Positions 43,099 through 50,972 of a stretch of DNA of 64,000 nt are shown here, piece after piece. Each line of letters begins with the position of its first letter. Positions within the stretch are counted from its first letter, which is position 1. Under the pieces are notes generated by a model that searched no databases, was not told the origin of the DNA, and worked only from the letters and a program-made list of their open reading frames with translations. The DNA is from Cytophagales bacterium (GTDB lineage: Bacteria > Bacteroidota > Bacteroidia > Cytophagales > Spirosomataceae), in contig JAAFJE010000008.1 of assembly GCA_013298025.1 (NCBI GenBank), positions 62,001 through 126,000 on the forward strand, in the 5' to 3' direction. The position numbers and the translations under genes were made by a program.

Positions 43099-44310
43099 AT
43101 GAAAAAGCTTTACGTATTTTTATGGCTGTTGCTTTTTTGCGGACAGCTTTCGGGTCAAAACAAGGGGATGAAACCAGTAGAAAAGCAGTCGCCTACAGGA
43201 ATAGGACGGCGTTTGGCTTTGTTGATAGGCAACAAAGATTATCAATCGTCAAATTTGCCAGATTTGACCAACCCTATCAATGACGTAACATCGATGAGTG
43301 CTGTGCTAAAAAAACTAGGTTTTGAGGTAATAATAGAGAAAAATGCAACGCAACAAACCTTTCGTTTAGCCTTGCTAAAGTTTCGTCAGTTGTTGCGTGC
43401 CAACGATGTTGGGTTGGTTTATTATTCAGGTCATGGGATGAGTTATAACGGACAGAGCTACCTTATGCCCATAGATGCGCAAGTGAATTGTGTAGAAGAG
43501 ATAGAAGCTTATGGGATAGGGTTACGACAAATCTTAACAGATATGAAGTATTTACAACTACAAAATAGCATTGTGATTTTAGATGCTTGCCGAAACCAAG
43601 ACTTGAATGCGTGTACCAACCAAGGGAAAGGGATGATAAACAAAGGCTTTGTAGCCCCTCAAAACCCAAGTGGTAGCATAGTGATATATGCTACAGAAGA
43701 GGGAAGCGTAGCACAAGACACGCCAGATTTGCCAAACGGCTTGTTTACGTATGAGCTATTGAAATACCTTGGCTTACCAAACGTGGGATTGCGAGAAATA
43801 TTAGATAAAGCGTTTGATGGAGTAGAAGCCTACAGCCAAGGGAAGCAATCCCCAGCCCGTTATGACAAGCTTAAAGGGGATTTTTACTTTTTGGTAGGTA
43901 ATACCCCAAAGCCAAAGACTGATCCCTACGAGCCAGAGATGGTATTTGTAGAAGGAGGCAGTTTTGACATGGGAAGTAATGATGGAGGAAGTGATGAAAA
44001 GCCCGTTCACCGTGTAACATTGGGAGATTATTATATAGGGAAGTCTGAAGTGACGCAAGCCCAATGGGAGGCAGTGATGGGGAATAACCCAAGTGATTTT
44101 AAAGGCTGTGCTAAATGTCCTGTGGAAAATGTAAGTTGGGATGATGTACAAATTTATCTAGGGAAACTGAATAAAAAAACAGATAAAACATACCGTTTAC
44201 CCACGGAGGCGGAATGGGAGTATGCTGCCCGTGGAGGCAAAGATAGTAAAGGCTATGTTTACGCAGGTAGTAACGATGATAAAAGTGTAGGATGGAACTT
44301 TAGCTGGTAG
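43099..44310 (+). CDS. Secreted caspase-like (C14) protein fused to FGE-fold domain; frame broken at 44305
   Basis: 403 residues before a stop at 44308. A signal peptide (MKKLYVFLWLLLFCGQLSGQ) is followed by a metacaspase/orthocaspase p20 domain (about 34-265) with LALLIGNKDYQ, catalytic His112 in YYSGHGM and Cys164 in LDACRNQ. From about residue 278 begins an FGE-sulfatase (C-type lectin-like) fold: MVFVEGGSFDMGSND, YYIGKSEVTQAQWEAVMG, CPVENVSWDDVQ, YRLPTEAEWEYAARGG. The frame shifts at an apparent extra T (44305); removing it joins SVGWNFS to GSKTHEIGG and restores the whole C-terminal domain to 44587. This could be true decay, a phase-variable state or a sequence error. Likely an exported protease effector with a binding module. 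Confidence 0.85.
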   Translation: MKKLYVFLWLLLFCGQLSGQNKGMKPVEKQSPTGIGRRLALLIGNKDYQSSNLPDLTNPINDVTSMSAVLKKLGFEVIIEKNATQQTFRLALLKFRQLLRANDVGLVYYSGHGMSYNGQSYLMPIDAQVNCVEEIEAYGIGLRQILTDMKYLQLQNSIVILDACRNQDLNACTNQGKGMINKGFVAPQNPSGSIVIYATEEGSVAQDTPDLPNGLFTYELLKYLGLPNVGLREILDKAFDGVEAYSQGKQSPARYDKLKGDFYFLVGNTPKPKTDPYEPEMVFVEGGSFDMGSNDGGSDEKPVHRVTLGDYYIGKSEVTQAQWEAVMGNNPSDFKGCAKCPVENVSWDDVQIYLGKLNKKTDKTYRLPTEAEWEYAARGGKDSKGYVYAGSNDDKSVGWNFSW

Positions 44311-44587
44311 TAAGACGCATGAGATAGGGGGCTTGAAGGCGAATGAATTGGGTATTTATGATATGACTGGCAATGTATGGGAGTGGTGTAGCGACTGGTA
44401 CGGTTATAGCTACTATAGCAGTAGTGCTAGTAGTAATCCTACAGGGCCTAGTAGTGGTCTTTCTCGGGTTTTGCGTGGCGGTAGCTGGCGCAGCGATGCT
44501 CGGAATAGTCGGGTAGCGTTTCGGAACGGCGACACCCCTGAGAATCGTTTCAGCACTTTCGGCTTCCGTGTGGCTCTTGTACCGTAG
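44306..44587 (+). pseudogene. Out-of-frame C-terminal part of the caspase-FGE gene, with DGR-like variable region
   Basis: The frame beginning at 44306 reads GSKTHEIGGLKANELGIYDMTGNVWEWCSDWYG, then a Ser-rich turn, then RVLRGGSWRSDARNSRVAF and RNGDTPENRFSTFGFRVALVP to the stop at 44585-44587. This completes the FGE fold started upstream. FGE catalytic cysteines are absent around GGSW, so it is a binding fold, not an enzyme. From about 44474 to 44575 the sequence is more GC-rich than its surroundings. Its variable codons keep third base C or T (CGC, AGC, GGC, GAC, ACC, TTC, GAT, AGT, TTT), as expected if AAC/AAT codons of a template were mutated at A. That is the pattern of a DGR variable region, but ordinary FGE domains share the protein consensus. 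An internal TTG at 44333 could only make a fragment. Confidence 0.7.
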
Positions 44588-44589
44588 CA

Positions 44590-44604
44590 CGAGTTTCCAA
44601 CTCG
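44590..44604. other. Small hairpin just after the FGE stop codon
   Basis: CGAGTT and AACTCG form a 6-bp stem around a TCC loop, two bases past the stop at 44587. DGR target genes can carry a hairpin at this place, but the motif also resembles the 3-nt-loop hairpins after hemL, so its meaning is open. Confidence 0.5.
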
Positions 44605-44645
44605 CACCGTCATGTATCATCTATAAGGCGTTTTTTGAAGAAATT

Positions 44646-44727
44646 TGTTATCCGTTATCAGTATATCAGTTATCTGTTGATATACAGCGGTTGTTTACTC
44701 ATGGCATGACAAATTCATGCCATGAGT
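44646..44727. repeat. Inverted repeat flank and 13-bp-stem hairpin
   Basis: TGTTATCCGTTATC (44646-44659) is the exact complement of 43068-43081 on the other side of the caspase-FGE gene. At 44697-44727, ACTCATGGCATGA pairs with its complement around a CAAAT loop, a variant of the ACTGATGGCATGACT hairpin seen three times nearby. The remaining sequence to 44890 shows no gene. Confidence 0.7.
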
Positions 44728-44904
44728 TCTAGTAGTTTTTTTGCTCCGTAGAAGCAACACCTTTGTAGCATGATTGACCTATAACCTGTTTTGTAAACTT
44801 CGTATTTTCTACAAAGCTTCCGTCCTTACAGGACTTTTGATTCCAGTATCTGCCAATTTTGAGTCTTCGTGCAGGGTGATTTTTCTATCTTTTTATGGTA
44901 AAAG

Positions 44905-45156
44905 CCATCTTCAAGATAGGCTAGGTTATGGTTGAAATGTGTTGCTTACTGATGGCATGACTCAAAGTCATGCCATCAGTGGTAAAAGCCATCTTCAAGA
45001 TAAGCTAGGCTATGTTTTAGATGGGAAAACCTCTCTTTTTCATGGAAAAAGCCATCTCCAAGATAGGCTAGGTTATGTTTGAGATGGGAAAACCTCTCTT
45101 TTTTATGGAACAAGCCATCTTCAAGATAGGCTAGGTTATGTTTTAGATGGGAAATG
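44905..45156. repeat. 63-bp tandem repeat array 2, containing hairpin copy 3
   Basis: Units marked by CCATCT(T/C)CAAGAT at 44905, 44989, 45052 and 45115. The last two intervals are exactly 63 bp. The first is 84 bp because the hairpin ACTGATGGCATGACT (44948-44980) replaces part of a unit, as in array 1. The right edge abuts the truncated AbiEii-like gene and supplies its last ~60 codons. Arrays 1 and 2 are in the same orientation, so recombination between them could delete the caspase-FGE gene. Confidence 0.85.
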
Positions 45157-45374
45157 TGTTGTGTACTCTGAATACATACGGCAAAGTCAATGTCTCTTGT
45201 GGTTCGTCGGGGTTCAATTTTGTTGATACCACTCATCCAGACATCACGAGCCACTGCACCTACCAAATAGAAATCAATCCTATACTTTGTGAATCCTCTT
45301 TCCAGTGCAGACAACATTTCGGATATTTCGGGTTGTTGTCGGAGTTGATTATAATTTAGGTTGTAGGTATTCAT
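44976..45374 (-). pseudogene. Truncated AbiEii-like nucleotidyltransferase toxin running into repeat array
   Basis: From ATG 45374 the first ~70 residues are a nucleotidyltransferase N-terminus: MNTYNLNYNQLRQQPEISEM, then YLVGAVARDVW and RRTTRDIDFAV, where the two Asp (61, 63) match the metal-binding DxD of AbiEii-type toxins. After residue ~73 the frame runs into array 2 and encodes repeats of HLKHNLAYLEDGF, stopping at 44976. The rest of the toxin is missing, so it is probably inactive. The start overlaps the AbiEi-like antitoxin gene by 26 bp, the usual coupling of AbiE pairs. Confidence 0.75.
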
Positions 45375-46353
45375 CGTAAATTTTTTGTGCGGTTTCAATA
45401 CATCTTCTATCACTAATTGCCATCAAATCGGCATAGACAACAAGCGGTAGAGCGGTCTTTTGTGTTGAGTTATCCCCTTTCCAAAATTTCTGATAAACTT
45501 TAACATTTCCTTTTTCATCGGGAATTAGTTTATAGTTTTTAATCAGGTCGTTACGGTTTTCCTCTGTGTATAAAGTAAATTCGGCAGGATGAAGATAATT
45601 AGTCAATAAATCTCCCGCAGGTTCACCACCCCAAACGGTCTTTGTGGTATCTAATTTTAAATCTTTCCACACCAATAAATCAGCTTCTTTCAAAAAACGA
45701 AACGTTCCAACGAGTAAAGTTTTTTTTAGATTTTTGCTAAATTCATCCGCCCATTTTTTAATTAATGATTCAATATTCGTGAGTTTTAAGGTATTTTTAT
45801 TCATTGACAGCATATAATGCTCCTGTTTCAAACCTTGAATAATATTAGCAACATTCCCAATAGAAGTACCTGTTTGTTCCGCAATTTGACGGTAAGACTG
45901 ATTAATTAAGCTTGGATTTTGGAGAAATTCAAACAGTACTTTCACGCCTGTTTTTGTAAATGCTCGGTTACGAATATGATTCTCAATTTTTAAAGGTTCG
46001 TGCGTATCTATCCAGAACATTTTGTTAGCTTCTTTCAAGTAAAAGTTGCCATTTGCTTCTAAATAAGCTACGTTATGAGCCTGCAATAGCTTTTTGATAG
46101 CTGGCGAAATACGACTAGCTACCAACATAAAAGGTTTGAACTCTTCATTATATTGATAGATTTTCGGCAAAGCCTGATTTCTTAATTCTCCTTTTATTTC
46201 AATGTTATAATTTAAAACTTCATCAGCAAATGTCAATGATAATATTCCATCCAATGCTGGAACACCATTTTCTTCCCAATTTCCTTTAATTTGAGTCGTT
46301 GCTTGAAGGCTATCAACAGCTTTATGAATGATTAATATTTCTTGATTGTTCAT
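45349..46353 (-). CDS. AbiEi-like antitoxin of type IV toxin-antitoxin pair
   Basis: 334 residues. It matches the longer AbiEi-family antitoxins of Bacteroidota: a nuclease-like N-terminal part (YNIEIKGELRNQALPKIYQY, AYLEANGNFYLK), a central winged helix (NRAFTKTGVKVLFEFLQNPSLINQSYRQIAEQTGTSIGNVANIIQGL) that would bind its own promoter, and a C-terminal domain with WGGEPAGDLLTNYLHPAEFTLYT. It represses the operon and opposes the AbiEii toxin. Here the toxin is truncated while the antitoxin looks intact. Confidence 0.8.
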   Translation of the reverse strand: MNNQEILIIHKAVDSLQATTQIKGNWEENGVPALDGILSLTFADEVLNYNIEIKGELRNQALPKIYQYNEEFKPFMLVASRISPAIKKLLQAHNVAYLEANGNFYLKEANKMFWIDTHEPLKIENHIRNRAFTKTGVKVLFEFLQNPSLINQSYRQIAEQTGTSIGNVANIIQGLKQEHYMLSMNKNTLKLTNIESLIKKWADEFSKNLKKTLLVGTFRFLKEADLLVWKDLKLDTTKTVWGGEPAGDLLTNYLHPAEFTLYTEENRNDLIKNYKLIPDEKGNVKVYQKFWKGDNSTQKTALPLVVYADLMAISDRRCIETAQKIYDEYLQPKL

Positions 46354-46493
46354 TTTTTAAAAATGTTTACAGAAACGTGAACATTTGATTTTAATGAACA
46401 AAAATACTTGTTTTACTGATTAACTCAAAATTAATCTATTTCAGATAAGCAAATCCCTTCATGTGTAAAAGGTTTGCTTATCCATTGAATTTT

Positions 46494-47522
46494 TCATTCA
46501 TACCGAATACACACTTGGGCTACGACTTTATCCTCTTCTTGGAGCAGTTCAAAAGAAGCATTGTTTTTGAAATTGATTTCCAAACGGCGTTGTAGGTTAC
46601 GCACGCCAACGCCCAAGCGTTCGGTGCTGGGGTTGATGCTACCGGCGTTGCTCACCCGAATACACAACTGATTTTGGTTCATGCGTGCCTGAATCATAAT
46701 ATCGCCGCCTGCTTTTTGCTTGGCAACGCCATGTTTGATGGCATTTTCAACGAGCAATTGCAGCGACATTGGCGGTACTTTGCAGCCAACCGTGGCACGG
46801 TCTATCATAAATTGGTAGCGTAAGCGGTTTTCATACCGAAGTTTTTCCAGAAAAAGGTAATCTTTTACTAAAGTCAATTCTTCTTCAAAACTGACCAATT
46901 GTAAATTCCCCATCGACAACGACGTTCGGAGTAAGTCCGATAGTTCTGTCAGGGCATGGCGTGCCATCGCAGGGTCTGAAAGCGTCAGGGCTTTGATGCT
47001 GTTGATGGCGTTGAATAAAAAATGCGGATTGAGTTGATTTTTAAGGTTTTCTAATTCTGCCACTTTCAGCAAGGTTTCGGCTTGTGCCAATTGCAGCTCT
47101 CTTTTATGCGAAATCCGATTGATGATAATGAGATGAAAAAACAAAAACCATATAATAATGTATCGGATAGATTCTAGGTAAAATTGGAGATAATCATAGA
47201 AAACCAAGGGAAGTCCTAAACTTGGCTTGCGATACCGCTGAAAACCAAAGAAATAGTCTTCCAAATAAAATGCTCCAGCCACAAGTAGCACCCCTACCAA
47301 AGCTATGTGTAGGGTGTTTTTTTGAGTACTGTATTTTCGCCTGAAAAGTTCTTGATAGATATGGGTCAAGCCGATGCCTAAAATAAAACTAATGATCAGG
47401 TAAATAGGTCGATTAAAGCCAAGGTCGAAAAACTGCGAAGTGGGTTGCCTTAGCACAAATGTGGTAAATGTCCACCAGCTAATTTGCCCAATCCAGTAAA
47501 CCTTTTTGTTCAGTAATTTCAT
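46494..47522 (-). CDS. LytS/His_kinase-type sensor histidine kinase
   Basis: 342 residues from ATG 47522 (an in-frame start at 47594 adds a 24-residue leader). Four membrane helices lie in the first ~150 residues. The H-box NLKNQLNPHFLFNAINSIKAL carries the phospho-accepting His followed by Pro-His-Phe-Leu-Phe-Asn of the LytS class. The ATP-binding region has LLVENAIKHG (N-box) and GVGVRNLQRRLEI (G-box). Such kinases normally pair with a LytTR response regulator, and none is adjacent in the window. It is an inner-membrane sensor of unknown stimulus. Confidence 0.9.
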   Translation of the reverse strand: MKLLNKKVYWIGQISWWTFTTFVLRQPTSQFFDLGFNRPIYLIISFILGIGLTHIYQELFRRKYSTQKNTLHIALVGVLLVAGAFYLEDYFFGFQRYRKPSLGLPLVFYDYLQFYLESIRYIIIWFLFFHLIIINRISHKRELQLAQAETLLKVAELENLKNQLNPHFLFNAINSIKALTLSDPAMARHALTELSDLLRTSLSMGNLQLVSFEEELTLVKDYLFLEKLRYENRLRYQFMIDRATVGCKVPPMSLQLLVENAIKHGVAKQKAGGDIMIQARMNQNQLCIRVSNAGSINPSTERLGVGVRNLQRRLEINFKNNASFELLQEEDKVVAQVCIRYE

Positions 47523-47754
47523 ATAAAATAAGCAAGTAAGTGAATTGGTAAATAAGTCGGAATAAGCGTAAAAAATGCAAATGTATGTAGCCAAGTGAAA
47601 AACGCTTCAAGTCTGGGTTTAGCAAATGCTTTTTTAGTAATAAATATCAATCCAAAATTGTAAATTGATTTTCAATAACTTATCGTATGTTTTAATCAAA
47701 GTTAGATTTAGTGAATTGAATCGTAAAGGTTTGAAAGTGAGAATGTTAATTCAC

Positions 47755-47938
47755 TATTGACCATTAGTAGTACACGAAAGTTTAATTTTGTCTTTAAAAT
47801 AAAATTGAAGTAGCGGCAACCCTTGCGGTTGCCCCACTCAACATGGCAACCGCAAGGGTTGCCGCTACTTCAAAAATACTAATAATAAAAAATGCTTTTG
47901 AACAAAATAAAATCCTTAGTACAGCCCTAATCGACAAT
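47755..47938. repeat. REPIN-like palindromic element, copy B
   Basis: About 184 bp, matching copy A at 38949-39132. The core is a perfect 29-bp inverted repeat (47805-47833 with 47845-47873) around an 11-nt loop. Arms contain GTAG then GGCAACCCTTGCGGTTGCC. Relative to copy A, two neighbouring bases in each arm differ (TG to AA on the left, CA to TT on the right) and both arms changed together. It lies in the gap between the histidine kinase and the propeller-barrel gene. The rest of 47523-47967 shows no gene. Confidence 0.8.
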
Positions 47939-47967
47939 TCACCATTCTACATTAACACTTATCAGTG

Positions 47968-50889
47968 TTAAAATCCTATATCAATCACCAATGGCTGTAA
48001 TAAAAATTGTTGATTATTGGGCAAATATACAAATCTTATGCCAGCTTCAAAAGTTTGAGCAAATCGAAAAAGATTAAATTGTGCAGAAAAATCTATGCCG
48101 AACGTTGTAAAATTGCCTATTTCACTTTCTTTGTATCTTACCAGTTTGTTTCCTTGTTGTTGGGTAAAGTCATAATATGTAGAGCCATTACTAAAATCGG
48201 CAAAAAGATTTGCCTTGAGTCGTTTAATATATGCCAAGCGTCCGAGCGTCCAGTCGATGTCGGCCAAGGGCATTCGGTAATCTATGCTAAAGCTTGTCAA
48301 GTTTTCATAACTTCTATACGAATAGCCTCTGGCAACAAAGACGGGGCTACCGAAGGAATAAAATCGGTTGTTGGGGACTCCTCTGGCATCTTTGATGCCC
48401 ATTTGGTATTGGTAAGCACCTCGCAGGCGAAGGCTGTGGTGAGGGGCTAACCCTGGCAAAAACAAACTTCCTTGTATCGCAAACAAACCGCCCTCAATAT
48501 TGCTATCGAAAGCCTTGCGGTAATATACATAAACGCTTTGGGCAAGGCGTGGGGCAAGGTCTCGGCTCGCTGTTTTGAGTTGTCGGGTAAAACTCCACGA
48601 GGCTATCCATGATTTATTGAGGCCATTAAAACTTTCAGAAATATACCTTTGGTTCAAATCGTAACCGCTTACTTGGGTTAGGCTAATGTACGATGCCAAC
48701 GACATAGAACGGATGTATTTAGAACGAGTAAGGTTGAAAGGCAAACGTAGCCCTAGGTTGAGTTGCTGTTGTTGCCAAACATCCGAGCGAAGGCTGTCTA
48801 AAGGACGCTGACTGTCGATATAAATATCGGTTCGGCGATTGCCATTGGTATAATTGATGTCGATGATAGGATACCATGCTTGAAAGCTAAAATCAGTATA
48901 AAATTGCCCTTGCTGTTCGTTGGTATTGTAGCCATAGCCTGCCGAAAGAGCCGTCGTACTAAGCAAGTCCTGCGACGAAACGCCTGCCAATAAATTGCTG
49001 CCCGTCGAGTTGAGTACCATGCCCCAAGAATATGGATGAATAAGCCTGTACTTGTGGTATGGCTTGATGGCATAAGCCGAATCGGGGATATTAGCCAAGA
49101 GGTTTTCTCCTGCTTCTTTCAAACGCAATTGTCCAAAATACCGTGTAGTGGTGTTTTGTTCGGGTTGAAAAGTGGGCAATTTCTTGAGGTCGAATGGGGC
49201 ATAATTGACCCGATAACCTTGGCGGGTAAAGTCGTCGAATAGTATTTCTTTCCCATCGGGTGAAAGTTGTGCATACGATGCTCCTAGTTTCTTTTGCGTA
49301 ACTTGGTAGCGTTGTTGGGTTGCTAGGTCTAGGGCAAAAACATTGTCGATGCCCGTTACGGTAGAGTTGAACCACAACAGACTTCCTTTTTTCCCAATAT
49401 TTGAAATGTTTTCTTCTGTTTGAAAAAGAACCTTGGGCGTTGCCGAAAGGTTAGGCCATGCTACCACGGTTTTTTGGTTGTTGAGCAATTGTACGGCCAA
49501 TAACTCGCCTGTATCGCTCCAAGTAGGATGCAGGTAAAAAGCTTGGGTAGGGTTGGGTATTTTGTTGATGACTTTTCCTGTGCTTGCCTCCAGTATAACC
49601 AAGCTTACTTGGTTTTCGGGGCTTGTTTCTACGCAGGCGATTTGTGTGCCGTCGGGGCTTAGGGCTGGAGCGGCGTATTTGGTTTTGTGGGTAAGGGTCT
49701 GAATTTTCGGATGGTCAAAATCATACATCTTGATAACCGAATAGTTGCGTTGTCCCCAGCGTGGGTCGTATTCAAATTCTGCCCAAACAACCTTATTGCC
49801 TTGTACCGATAGCCTATTGGCATCGTTGAGCATACCGAGGTCGATTATTTTTTGCTCTGGCTTGTTTTTGTCGAGCAGTACAAGGCTTTCGATATGGGCT
49901 AATCCTGCTTTGAGAGCTACGATTTTACCATTGGCTAAATAGTTGGGATATAAGTAATTGGTGTAGTATTTTTCGGTACTAGGAAAGCTATTACTGGCAC
50001 TGGGCTGTAGGTTTGCTTGCTCGGTTTTCCACTGTTGTTGTACTTCGGCAACGGCATTTTGGTAAAGCTGTTCTACGCTCAGACCTGTATATTTTTTGAT
50101 ATTATGAGAAAACGAAAAAGGGTAAAGTGGAAAGCGAAAAGTATTGGCTAAAATTTTATCCCATACGTCTATGCCGTAATGATTTTTGAGATAAGTTGTG
50201 AGAAAATAGCCATAGACATAATGGTTGGGGACATAATCTTTAAACGAACGCCCTACCGATTTGCTATAGCTAAATAGGGGAGGTGCGTTGTCGGTAAGAA
50301 GTCCTCTTAAAGCCATATCGAAGCTTGGTATTTTGCCTCTTCCCGAAGGCGTAAGGGCAGTTTCTGTGCCTACGGCATCTCCTTCTTTGAACCAACTGGG
50401 CGTTACGAGCGAAGTAAGCAAGCCCAAACTGTTGTTGCCAAAAAGCCAGTACAAGGGTTTGCCAATGCCTGTGTAGGCTTTGTCGAGTTGTACTACGTGC
50501 CGAAATTCATGTACCGCCAGCAAATCGAGCCAATGGTTGTTACCCAACAAACTGGGGTCTTGTGGAGGCGTAATATAAAACTCCGAACGGCGAGGAAGTA
50601 GCGTAACAAAGCCATTCGATACGCTGTTTTGGTTTTGTAAAATGACCGAAATCGGGCGAGGCTTTTTGCCCAACGACTGGCTCACTGGCACATAAATATG
50701 CTCTAAAACATTGGCGGTACGCAAGCCTGTAGGAGCAATATTGCTAGGGAAAATCACCCGAAAATGAGGCGTTTGGATAGCAGACCAACGCAGACTAGCA
50801 GGATTTTGTACAAGGCTGTTAGCCGATTCCTGTGCGTAGTTGGAGGTGGCAGTAAGGATGGAAAAGAGGAATGCCAAGGTTTTTTTCAT
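47968..50889 (-). CDS. Exported protein with HExxH motif, TolB-like propeller and outer-membrane barrel
   Basis: 973 residues with signal peptide (MKKTLAFLFSILTATSNYAQ). Near the N-terminus, WLDLLAVHEFRHVVQLDKA has a zinc-metalloprotease HExxH motif (His127, Glu128, His131) in a gluzincin/M61-like context. Residues about 330-600 show TolB-like WD repeats (ALSPDGTQIACVETSPENQVSLVILE, QLSPDGKEILFDDF). The last ~300 residues are amphipathic beta-strands with GYSYRSYENLTSFSIDYRMPL and a C-terminal aromatic (DIGF), typical of an outer-membrane barrel. The domains together suggest a surface-tethered peptidase or an assembly factor. Function unknown. Confidence 0.75.
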   Translation of the reverse strand: MKKTLAFLFSILTATSNYAQESANSLVQNPASLRWSAIQTPHFRVIFPSNIAPTGLRTANVLEHIYVPVSQSLGKKPRPISVILQNQNSVSNGFVTLLPRRSEFYITPPQDPSLLGNNHWLDLLAVHEFRHVVQLDKAYTGIGKPLYWLFGNNSLGLLTSLVTPSWFKEGDAVGTETALTPSGRGKIPSFDMALRGLLTDNAPPLFSYSKSVGRSFKDYVPNHYVYGYFLTTYLKNHYGIDVWDKILANTFRFPLYPFSFSHNIKKYTGLSVEQLYQNAVAEVQQQWKTEQANLQPSASNSFPSTEKYYTNYLYPNYLANGKIVALKAGLAHIESLVLLDKNKPEQKIIDLGMLNDANRLSVQGNKVVWAEFEYDPRWGQRNYSVIKMYDFDHPKIQTLTHKTKYAAPALSPDGTQIACVETSPENQVSLVILEASTGKVINKIPNPTQAFYLHPTWSDTGELLAVQLLNNQKTVVAWPNLSATPKVLFQTEENISNIGKKGSLLWFNSTVTGIDNVFALDLATQQRYQVTQKKLGASYAQLSPDGKEILFDDFTRQGYRVNYAPFDLKKLPTFQPEQNTTTRYFGQLRLKEAGENLLANIPDSAYAIKPYHKYRLIHPYSWGMVLNSTGSNLLAGVSSQDLLSTTALSAGYGYNTNEQQGQFYTDFSFQAWYPIIDINYTNGNRRTDIYIDSQRPLDSLRSDVWQQQQLNLGLRLPFNLTRSKYIRSMSLASYISLTQVSGYDLNQRYISESFNGLNKSWIASWSFTRQLKTASRDLAPRLAQSVYVYYRKAFDSNIEGGLFAIQGSLFLPGLAPHHSLRLRGAYQYQMGIKDARGVPNNRFYSFGSPVFVARGYSYRSYENLTSFSIDYRMPLADIDWTLGRLAYIKRLKANLFADFSNGSTYYDFTQQQGNKLVRYKESEIGNFTTFGIDFSAQFNLFRFAQTFEAGIRFVYLPNNQQFLLQPLVIDIGF

Positions 50890-50972
50890 GCCTATAAAGT
50901 AAGTAATAGTTGCGAAAAAATAGCAGTATTATAGCTTGCTGTAGTTGGGCAGCAAGCTATAACCAATAATTA

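Noticed and set aside
44333-44587. Independent small FGE-like gene
   Set aside because: It is the direct continuation of the upstream FGE fold after a one-base shift and lacks a ribosome-binding context of its own.
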